Source of the DNA: Agapetus fuscipes
Taxonomy: Eukaryota; Arthropoda; Insecta; Trichoptera; Glossosomatidae
Direction: 5' to 3'
NCBI GenBank assembly: GCA_951799405.1
Contig: OX637334.1
Coordinates: forward strand, 1,178,001 to 1,242,000
Length of the DNA: 64,000 nucleotides
The notes under the pieces were generated by a model. The model was not told where the DNA came from. It was given only the letters and a program-made list of their open reading frames with translations, and made no database searches. Shown in pieces: positions 11,967-20,760 of the stretch (its first letter is position 1; every line of letters begins with the position of its first letter). Made by a program: the position numbers and the translations under genes.

Positions 11967-12025
11967 ATCCAGAGTCATAATAAAAGGAGAGCTTGTATGA
12001 AAAAAGTTATGACTCTGGATGAAAT
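11967..12025. repeat. Short inverted repeat (hairpin)
   Basis: atccagagtcataa returns inverted as ttatgactctggat about 30 bp later. Confidence 0.7.
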
Positions 12026-12199
12026 GAAAGAAGTATGCAAGGACAGGAAGAAGTGGCGGCTAATCTGCAATGTTGATTTTTAATGTTGGTTTATTGGCTT
12101 GCTACATTTTTTGCATAAGAAATTTTTTACTTTTTTTGTATAGATTTATTTTTAAGATTTTGTTGTTTTCTTATACTTAAATGTTATTTATTACTCGTA

Positions 12200-12446
12200 T
12201 TCCTTGACTTATAGGTTGGTATGAGGCTGACCACCCATACTGTAAAAAATGGTTCACTTTGCCAATGTCACCCCTGTTTCAGGGAATGTCGGCAAGAGTT
12301 GCAGGGCTTATGTTCATTTGAGGTTTGGATTTTATTTGTAAGTACACAATCAGCATTTGTAAGCGCGAACTACACGTGTTTGTTTGTGGGCATACATCTG
12401 AGAGCTTTGAATGAATATATCCTTGCAACTTAGATTATAGATTATT
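12200..12446 (+). repeat. R260 repeat, young subfamily
   Basis: Full length; near-identical to the copies at 13055, 54275 and 58869. 70-codon frame intact. Confidence 0.9.
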
Positions 12447-12559
12447 ATAGAAAGTCTAAGCTTTCTCCCATGACACAATAAATTGTTCTTACATTGGTCA
12501 GGCTACTGTGTGATTTCTTAGGTTGCCTAATTTTACTTAATTGAATATGGTTACTACTT

Positions 12560-12890
12560 ACTTTACTTTACTTTGCGTATGGCCGGCAAGCACAGCGAAT
12601 AACTTGGCCGTTGGGCCGCGTCAGAGGCGAAGATCCAAGCCCTCCATCCACTTCCCTGCTCCTGGCGTGGCCTCGTGGAGGTCCTTCAGGCCAGGAGGGT
12701 GTCTCCTGATGGGGCACACCTCCACTATGTGCCGGACAGTCTGGTTCTCCGCCCCACAGTCACATCCTGGAGATGGAGCTAATCCCCATCTATGGAGCAA
12801 GAAGTTGCAACGGCCTTGCTCGGTTCGGATCCTATTCAAGGTCGTCCACAATCCTCTCGCAAGATTAAAACCTGGGACCTCGTGGTGTGG
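12560..12890 (-). pseudogene. Non-LTR retrotransposon ORF2 3' fragment
   Basis: The minus-strand frame 12851-12621 reads LNRIRTEQGRCNFLLHRWGL, then SPGCDCGAENQTVRHIVEVC and PIRRHPPGLKDLH. This is the C-terminal 'RTG.GRC...LHKWG...S..CDCG..QT..HIV..CP' zinc-knuckle-like end of Jockey/CR1-type LINE polymerases. Confidence 0.85.
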
Positions 12891-13054
12891 CAGAGTGATC
12901 AGCTCGTGGTACTTATGTATATGGTTACTTAATTTCTATCACAACAATATATCAATGAATCATGAAGGAAAAGTACATATTAATTAAATTTGCAATGCTA
13001 TTATTTGTAAAGTGTAGACATATAGAATAGGGTAGATACATAACACAAAGATGA

Positions 13055-13303
13055 CTATAATCTATAATCTAAGTTGCAAGGATATATTCATTCAAAGCTC
13101 TCAGATGTATGCCCACAAACAAACACGTGTAGTTCGCGCTTACAAATGCTGATTGTGTACTTACAAATAAAATCCAAACCTCAAATGAACATAAGCCCTG
13201 CAAATCTTGCCGAAATTCCCTGAAACAGGGGTGACATTGGCAAAGTGAACCATTTTTTACAGTATGGGTGGTCAGCCTCATACCAACCTATAAGTCAAGG
13301 AAT
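13055..13303 (-). repeat. R260 repeat, young subfamily
   Basis: Inverted partner of the 12200 copy with a handful of substitutions; 70-codon frame intact on the minus strand. Confidence 0.9.
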
Positions 13304-13370
13304 ACGAGTAATAAATAACATTTAAGTATAAGAAAACGACCTTTCAATGAAATTGCCTCAAGAATCACAT

Positions 13371-13792
13371 TCTACGAATCTTAGCTAAGAATAAAACGTA
13401 AAACACGATAATGCAAAAGTACTTTTAAATGTTAATAGTTAAAAAAGTTAAATGTTAAAAACAAAATTCAGATTTCATAAGACAGATTTTGTAGGGTTTG
13501 TGTATTCACACAGTGAAAATTCATTTTATTTAAAAAAAATTTTTTTTTTTCTAAAACGCAGTTTAATTTTCACAATAATATAATGTTCATCACTCTTGAT
13601 AATGACCTGAGTATTGAAGGTCGAAAGTGCTCGAGATATAAAATATTATTGTGAAAATTAAACTACGTTTTAGAAAAAAATATTTTTATTTTAAATTTCA
13701 TAAGACACCTTGATCCAATACACATACAGACATTGCTCATGTGAATTACCTCTGAAGGAGATAAGACAAACAAGCACAAAGGGGACGAGGTA
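13371..13792 (-). mobile_element. MITE 'M1' copy split by an insertion
   Basis: Minus-strand copy of the element at 1401 and 33038 (acaagcac..., ggtccagta-like and gagcaatgt blocks), interrupted at 13485-13694. Confidence 0.65.
13485..13694. mobile_element. Head-plus-inverted-repeat element 'HIR', copy 1
   Basis: Flanked by a 13-bp direct repeat atttcataagaca (13472-13484, 13695-13707). Head ttttgtagggtttgtgtatt, cacacagtgaaaattcattt; then ~45 bp inverted arms (ctaaaacgNagtttaatttt) around a 60 bp loop. Confidence 0.85.
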
Positions 13793-14171
13793 TACAAGAT
13801 AACCTCACTTTCATGTCGTGTTTACCCGCGTCCTGTTTTATGAATTGTCGCATTCCTTTTAAGTGCAAGCTTTTTATTTCCCCTTGTCGTGTCTTGCTCC
13901 TAAAAGTGCATACACAAGGCGCTTTACTAGCCTCCCTCCTCTGCTGGGTAAATGAAATTATGACGCCAAAGAAAATATTCACTGTTTGTGACAACGACGT
14001 GCATTTTATTTTTTTATTTTGTACCTCCTTTCTTAGCTTGATAAAACAATTAATCTTTTGTGTAAACTCTATTCTTTTTTCTCTAATTGTAAGTAGTTAA
14101 AAGCGTTGTTTCATAACGCACGCAAAAAAAAGCAACGCAGCTAAGCTTCACATACAGTGTAACAATGAACA

Positions 14172-14417
14172 TCTAAATCTAAGTTGCAAAGATATTTATC
14201 ATTTGAGATTCATTTTAAATGCATACCCGCAAGCAGACACGCATAAGTTAGCTCTAACACATGCCGCATGTGGACCCACAATATAAAAACTCAATCTCAA
14301 ATGAATATAAGCCCATCAACTTTGCCGACCTTCCCTGAAATAGAGGTGACAATGGCGAAGTGAACCATTTTTACAGCAGTATTTGATCAGCCTCATACCA
14401 ATCTTTAGTCAAGAAAT
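14172..14417 (-). repeat. R260 repeat
   Basis: Full-length, diverged minus-strand copy. Confidence 0.8.
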
Positions 14418-14419
14418 TA

Positions 14420-16030
14420 TCTCGTCCATACAAAAACCGCTTTACACTGACAGTTTATATTTTGGAGGTTAAAAATATTTGTTCTTTTTGAAATATACGT
14501 TTTTCGCGAAATTTTAAGAACGAAACAATTTTTTAGTGCGACGGTTGTATTAATGTTTCAGGAAAGGCGGCATAACTGTTATTTATTTAGTCGGCAAACT
14601 TAATTTGCAAATAAATTAATATTTTAATGAACATTTCCGTAAAACAAAAACCATCCCTGTACTCCAAGCCTGAAACAGTTCAAACCGAACCGTGGCGCTT
14701 TCCAAAGAATGTATACAAACTGAAACATCGCTTCTATTGTGAGTTTTACTTTTCATATATATATATTTTTTAACTCAATTTTGAACGAGAAGTTTATACT
14801 AGGCGTACAGTAAAGGAAAGGGGGTACACAGAAATACGCTCACATTTGTCATCTACCTACTGTACCTACTCTCTACTTGCTTCTACTTGCTGTACAACAT
14901 AATTTTAAATTAATCGTAGGCCTGTGAAATTAGTTGCATAAGTCAAATTCTATGCTCAATTTTTTTTTTTATCTTTCATTTTGATTTTGATGCAAGGGTT
15001 TCATTTTGTTTCAAAAACTGAAACTAATGAATTTATTAAATTCTTGAAAACAGTTTTTTCATATTATCTCGAAAACTGTTCACATTACCTTAACTAAATA
15101 CAATAATTTTCTAGACATTGTACCATTCTATAATTATAAAGAAGAAAACGTTTCCAAAATATATAACATTAAAATAAAATGAAAAAAAAACGCGTTCTTT
15201 GTAAATATTTTTGTGTGGCGTCATTTTTAAAGTTATTCAAAGAATTTTAACTTTATAGTTTAGATAAAAAAATTTATAAACATGTGTGATTTCTTTCATT
15301 AATGTCACTCTTTTACTTACTTAAATTTTTTTTTAAATTTTTCTTCTTTTACTAAGACTTTATCCTGACCTTTCTTTCCTTATTCCATCATGAGGACGAA
15401 ATGTTTTTTTTTATAATTTATTTTGATTTGTATATTTATTTATTTTTGGTTTCGGGTATTGCTTCTTTTTATTTTTCTTTATTATTTATTTGGTATAATT
15501 TATAAGCTTAAATACACAATTGAAGAATACGGTAATAGGCGCTATGAAATGATAATGAATATCTTATCTTATATGTGTATAAAATAACAAAATGTATGCT
15601 GTTGTATTCTTGTTTAAAATAAAAATAAAAAGACCACAAAGTATAAGAAACTTATTTTGAAAAACAACGGTCAATTTTTGGTACGAGCCGTCTTCAGATT
15701 TTTGTAAAAAAAAGTGAAGTGAATAATTCTACAGGAAAATCATTGCACTCTAAACATCATTTTTAATTTGAGCCCTCGTTTTTTCAGATACGTCTTTTTA
15801 CATGTTTGTTTCCGTTAGTCGTAGAGGCGCTGTGACGTCATATAATTAACCAGTGACGCGGCGTCTACATTAACTCGACACACACATTACATTCTTCAGT
15901 TAAAGCTACGCCACTGCGCTCACCCGAATATAATTATTATACCCTTTTATACTGGGTTTAAGTCACTTCCCTTTTCTTGAAGGAACTGGGGAAATCCTTT
16001 TGGTGTATTCACATCGTCTATATTTACTTA
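14420..16030. other. AT-rich intronic sequence, nothing recognised
   Basis: Contains tacctactgtacctactct-type runs and one GC-richer patch (15820-15920: gctgtgacgtcatataatt). No coding signal seen. Confidence 0.4.
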
Positions 16031-16132
16031 TGCAGTGGTTGGTGTAATGCTGGCCTTCTTAATTGTGTAAGTAAATGAGTTACAGAAACGAAAGTTACGC
16101 TTTCAAGGGATAATCATAACGCTTATCATAAC

Positions 16133-16352
16133 GTCGGCTGACCACCTATGCTGTAGAAAATGGTTCACTTTTCCAATGTCACCCCTGTTTCAGAGAAGGT
16201 CGGTAAGAGTTGCAGGATGTATGTTCATTTGTGGTTTGGGTTTTTATGTTGTAGGTTCACATGCGGCATGTACAAGCGCGAACTTGTACGTGCCTGCTTG
16301 TGAGAATGCATTTAATACGAATCTCCGATGTTACATCTTTGCAACTTAGATT
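16133..16352 (+). repeat. R260 repeat
   Basis: gtcggctgaccacctatgct onward; 3' tail ttagattagatagaa. Confidence 0.8.
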
Positions 16353-16389
16353 AGATAGAACGAAGCATCGAAAACTGTGTGTGTAATAT

Positions 16390-16535
16390 AAAATTTAAGT
16401 TGCAAAGATGTATTGACATTTAAAAGGCTCATATTGTATGCACGCCCACAAACAGACACGTGTAAGTTCATTGGCATTCAAATGGCACTGGCAAAAGTGA
16501 GTCAAGTTTGTATTGCATGGGGTGTCAGCCTCATC
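16390..16535 (-). repeat. R260 repeat, internally deleted
   Basis: 3' end and 5' end present, middle missing; head-to-head with the previous copy. Confidence 0.65.
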
Positions 16536-16539
16536 TTTT

Positions 16540-16840
16540 ACTGTATCTGGCCGATTTTCCACTAGGGTTGGCCTTTACCTACGTAGATGCGTCTCTATTT
16601 TTTTCTGTCCTTGGATATCTCTTTCATCTCTTCAAAATTCATCACTTGGTTCATACATACTTTTCTCTTATTCTCGCTCCGCAGGTTCCATTCTTTCGCA
16701 GTCTCACCTATTAGGTCGATCCATTCCTTTTTCGGTCATCCCCTTCCACGCTTTTCTCTGACATTTCCTCTGTAAACTTTCTTCATTAATCGCTCATCAT
16801 TTTTTCAAGACGTCTGAACCATCTCATGTTACATTGAAGG
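16540..16840 (-). pseudogene. Non-LTR retrotransposon 3' fragment
   Basis: ttcccactaggg-type start, acgtagatgcgtct, ttccattcttNcgcaNtctc; shared with 53925-54110. The minus strand resembles a LINE ORF2 C-terminus (Trp/Arg/Lys-rich) but no domain is intact. Confidence 0.5.
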
Positions 16841-17239
16841 TATTCTTAAATTGAATAAAAGCATAAAATTTTCGCATTCTTTATTTGAATATTTACTGTT
16901 ATTGGCTTACCCCACCCCACCGTTATTATGGTTCCGGTGGCACCCTTGGGGTGACGAGAAATAAAATATTTACCGCCCCTAAGAGGTCCGCCAGCTGAGC
17001 CGATAGGGGACCTCCCCGCCCCATCCAGCTTACGATGTTATCTCAGTAGGGGAGGGTGAATGGATAAGATGTAACAAAATAAAACAAAGATGATGTATGA
17101 AGAATACACCAAGAAAGGAAAATAGTTGTTGCAGCCAAAACTTAGAACAAAATTGAAGATATTGTATAGTTTCTATTTACACTTAAAGATTGGAGGTACT
17201 GCTTCTCCCGAAACTGGTTAATTTTTTTTTAAATAAGGC

Positions 17240-17525
17240 TGTTTTATTTGGTGAGCGCTGTTTTTGTGTGTATCACACCTCAAGAGCCCTCTGCGAGCTT
17301 GGTCGTCGCTGTAGAAAGCGCCAATTCTCAAGCAAGACCCAGTTATTGTAAGGCTTGATGGACCTTTTGATGACCGGTCTTTGGTAAAGGTTTATGAATT
17401 TTTCAACCCAGCGAAGAGCAAATTTCAAAATATAAATGGTATATTTTTTTTGCTCCGCCGGGATTCGAACCCACGACCTTCCAGTTACGAGTCCGAAGTG
17501 TTACCACCTGGACTACGGACCGGTC
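17240..17525 (-). repeat. SINE-B, near full length with tRNA-like head
   Basis: The minus-strand head gtccgtagtccaggtggtaa and gggttcgaatcccggcgg are A and B boxes. Body: gctcttcgctgggttgaaaa, agaccggtcatcaaaaggtc, tacagcgacgaccaagctcg, gagggctcttgaggtgtgat; 3' end aacagcgctcaccaaataaa. Confidence 0.88.
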
Positions 17526-17745
17526 TAAGGCCTGGTTGTGCATTAAACAAATAAAACTCCTGTGAATTAAAATAAATGAATTTTTATTTGAATCTATTGA
17601 AGATAATCGTTTAATGCAAAGCGGATAAGATTTTGAATGATGTACTTTTGAAATAAAGTAGTATCAGTTCGAATCCCGTCCGACTTTCTGGACGATAGTT
17701 TTGACTGTGAGCTAACAGATGGTATTGTGCATATATCAATAATTT

Positions 17746-18080
17746 TTCTTAGACTTATAGTTTAGTATGCGGCTAAACACAAATACTGTAAAAATTATAA
17801 GTGTTTTTAGGCTTTCATGGCCGGCTTCAGATGATGATTCAGGCTTCAGCCTTCTTAAAGAAATATTGGGCCATGGTCTACAAGCCCAGAAAAATGGATT
17901 CTGTATCCTTATCATCATCAACTGTAAAAATTGTTTAACTTTGCCAATGCCACCCCTGTTTCCAAGGGTTTAAGCGGATGTTCTTTTGATAACTGTGTTG
18001 TTATTTTGTGAGAACTGTGTTTGTTTGTGGGCATACATCTGAGAGCTTTGAATGAATATATCCTTGCAACTTAGATTATA
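17746..18080 (+). repeat. R260 repeat with a ~125 bp insertion
   Basis: Interrupted at ctgtaaaaattat; resumes at ctgtaaaaattgtttaactt. The insert (17805-17925, ggctttcatggccggcttca) matches a repeat also at 31021 and 62055. Confidence 0.6.
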
Positions 18081-18586
18081 GATTATAGTGTAAGTGCAAA
18101 CTCGTACACTATTTTTTTATTTGATTTAAAGAACACAACTGTGTTTTTCAATTTCCTAAAATTCAATGGACTTTCACAGTGTGAACCGAAAACCCCTTAA
18201 AAGTATTACACATTAATGTATGTGGGCATATTCGTAGATTAAAAATGAATCAGAAATGTGTATACATATATCTTTGCAACTTAGATTATAGATTATACAA
18301 GAGGACAAATAAGTGGCTTATTCAGCTCTAAAAAAATATGTGGGCGATGACATTAACACGTTTTATATATCGTTCCTTATCCAGAGACCTCAAAACTTTT
18401 TCATTACTTTAACCTCTAATATAAAGATTTATATTAAAAAGCTTGTTAGTCGCGCACATAAAAAGGCCTGACTCCTTAGTCTCGGGATTAATTTGATGTA
18501 TTGCTTTAAGCGAAACGACCCAAGTCCTTGTAAAACTTTAGCTCAAGTCTAAACTCCTTGATCCTGTACTAAAAGTTTACGTTTAA

Positions 18587-19201
18587 CCCTTCGTCGACCG
18601 CACCTGTGCAAAGAAAACACACCTATCCATCGAATCTGAAAAAGAGTGATTTTAATTCAATCAGACTGAACGGATTATGGTGTTTTATATTAGCAATTTG
18701 GTCATTATTAATTTTAATACGAGTATGATAAAATTTAGGAAGATAAAAAATCTATGTTTTATTAAATTAAGTCTGAAGTTTCTAGTCTAGTTCCTTGACT
18801 TATACATTATACAAAGGTTGGTATGCGGCTGACCACCCATGCTGTAGAAAATGGTTCACTTTGCCAATGTCATCCCTGTTCAGGGAAGGTCGGCAAGAGT
18901 TGCAGGGTGTATATTCATTTGAGATTCGGGTATTGTAAGTCCACATGCGGCATGTTTAAGCGAGAATTTGTACGTGTCTGTTCGTGAAAATGCATATAAT
19001 ACGAATCTGTAATGTTACATATCTTTGCAACTTAGATTAGATTAGTCTGAAAGTGTGATTGAATATTATATTTTTTATAAGTTCGTGCACACAGACTTAC
19101 AGGAAATTAAAGGGATGAGAGTAGTAACAACTTTTAAACAGTGTATTTTTCGGCACATTGCGTCCCAACGAGGGCGCCAAGAGGTTGCGACCTACGAAGG
19201 G
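18587..19201. mobile_element. piggyBac-like non-autonomous element, 615 bp
   Basis: Ends cccttcgtcgaccgcacc and gcgacctacgaaggg in inverted orientation, flanked on both sides by TTAA (18583-18586, 19202-19205), the piggyBac-superfamily target. An R260 copy is nested inside. Confidence 0.7.
18791..19045 (+). repeat. R260 repeat nested in the piggyBac-like element
   Basis: Full-length; 3' tail ttagattagattag. Confidence 0.85.
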
Positions 19202-19566
19202 TTAAACTCAAAAATGTATCACGACTCAAACGTTCACTAGAAGCGCTGTCTCAGTTTCCATTGTATTTTTTTGTTCACCCTATGTTTAAGTTTAACCTAA
19301 AATTGTATACTTGGGGTCCAGAATTAACTTTTTAACTCGGGGCTGTAAAAAGCGGCTTAGTACTGAAACACAAATTCCTACAGAATTAATGGTTACATTC
19401 TGTTTTCTGTTTTAAACAAGTCCTCTGGAAAATTTAACGATGTTTTGAGATGTAGTTTTTTTTTTGGAAATAAAATGTGCGCCGTGAGACGTCACGCAAT
19501 CTGTCAATTAGGGAAAATGGTTGGTGTATTTTTGTATTTATTGAATTAGTTTTTCTCTTCATATCG

Positions 19567-19680
19567 TTATCCATTCATCATCATCATTAGCACAACAACC
19601 CTACATGGGTCTTGACCTCCTCGAGGAGTTGCCTCCACCTTTCCTTCTCCATCACCTCTCGTCGCCAATAATAATTAATA
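19567..19680 (-). mobile_element. Non-LTR retrotransposon 3' fragment
   Basis: acaacaaccctacatgggtc, ttgacctcctcgaggagttg, gcctccacctttccttc: reverse complement of a LINE tail; short. Confidence 0.5.
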
Positions 19681-19689
19681 GGTCACGCC

Positions 19690-19940
19690 CAGTACCCTTA
19701 GTACGAGTTGCAAAACTTGAGAAAAGTAAAGTTTACGGAAAATATTAAAGCGGGATTTCTCCCAAAATCTGCCGTTTTTGTTTCTTACACTTTGTGGTCT
19801 TAGCAAAAGAGTTACAGTGATGAAGAAAATCAAGTTCAAACAAACAAAAACGGCAGATTTTGGGGGAAATCACTCTTTAATAATTGTCGTAAACTTTACA
19901 TTACTCAATTTTTGCAACTCGAACTAAGGGTAAAGACCTC
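19690..19940. mobile_element. TIR element with internal palindrome
   Basis: cccttagtacgagttgcaaa / tttgcaactcgaactaaggg ends plus inner arms ccaaaatctgccgtttttgt / acaaaaacggcagattttgg. Confidence 0.8.
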
Positions 19941-20102
19941 GCACGTCCTTCTGAAAGTCGCTCCATATCAGCTTTGGCACGCACTCAATCTAAAAATTGG
20001 CCAACATAGGTAGCCTCTTTAACACGATCCGGTTTTGGCTGTTTGAAATCGTCTTGCCGGTCACAAAGTGTACAGGACTGCCGAGAAAACTTCTAGCTGG
20101 GC

Positions 20103-20309
20103 TAGAAGTCTCGACGACCGTCGATAGATCTTACCGTACCCATTTCTCAATATTTGATGATATGACAGAATATAAAATGGCGGTGCTAGAACAGCAGCTG
20201 ATCGTTGTTCCACATAAAATGGATCAGCTGTTGATACACCGCCATTTTCTATTCCGTCATATCTTCAAATAGGTACGCTAAGATCTACCGACGGCCATCG
20301 AGACTTCCA
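20103..20309. repeat. Long inverted repeat, ~90 bp arms
   Basis: gaagtctcgacgaccgtcg..gatctta returns inverted as taagatctaccgacgg..cgagacttc; inner arms ccgccattttctattccgtc / gacagaatataaaatggcgg. It lies within 500 bp of the exon 1 acceptor. Confidence 0.85.
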
Positions 20310-20370
20310 TCCTAGTGATGGCTAACAGTGTTTGTCATGAAGCAGTGGCCGGCACTGGGCCGGAAAATTC

Positions 20371-20515
20371 ATCACCACGGTAATTCTTACCTACCGAATA
20401 TCGGTAATATTTGTATGAAGACTAATCAACGTTCACTTGCGGCCCTCTTGGATTGACAGGTCTTAATGCAAATATTACCGATAATCGGTAGGTAGGATCT
20501 ACCGTTGGTGATGAG
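20371..20515. mobile_element. TIR element related to the 6201 element
   Basis: Arms atcaccacggtaattcttac and gatctaccgttggtgat; shares the interior (gaagactaatca, tcttggattgacaggtctt) with 6201-6441. Ends 80 bp before exon 1. Confidence 0.75.
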
Positions 20516-20595
20516 ACTTCCACCCCTGGTGTCTCTACCTTGGAATGCCATGAGTGATGAGTGTTGAGTAACATTGTTTTCCTCTGTGTCCGCAG

Positions 20596-20760
20596 CTTCT
20601 CCTGGAGCACCTGGAATGCCTGGTCTCCCGGCACGAGCGCTCCCTGCGCATGACGGTGGTGAAGCGGCAGACGGCGCAGCAGTCAGGAGTCTCCTCCGAG
20701 GTGGAAGTCCTGAAGGCGCTCAAGAGCCTCTTCGAGCACCACAAAGCGCTGGACGAGAAG
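20596..20760 (+). CDS. Liprin-alpha: Liprin-alpha exon 1 of window (codons 1-55)
   Basis: 55 codons, phase 0 at both ends, between acceptor tgtccgcag and donor gtaaca. It begins [10 protein letters not shown] and runs to the conserved [12 protein letters not shown], the first strongly conserved coiled-coil block of liprins. The family sequence just before it (the AELKAERNNTR region) is absent, so an upstream exon outside the window is required. GC-rich against an AT-rich intron. Confidence 0.97.

Larger units (their letters stand above)
12165..13337. repeat. Inverted duplication, ~285 bp arms
   Basis: Left arm 12165-12446 and right arm 13055-13337 each hold an R260 copy plus the same ~35 bp of flank (gttttcttatacttaaatg ... 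attactcgtattcc), so the flank and the repeat were duplicated together. The spacer holds a LINE fragment. Confidence 0.85.

Noticed and set aside
13813..14100. 95-codon plus-strand frame MSCLPASCFMNCR...
   Set aside because: Overlaps the end of MITE M1 and AT-rich sequence; no codon or family support.
1..20595. Upstream liprin-alpha exons (the EEEIAELKAERNNTR-type N-terminal region)
   Set aside because: Looked for GC-rich stretches encoding these motifs on the + strand; none found, so they lie before the window.
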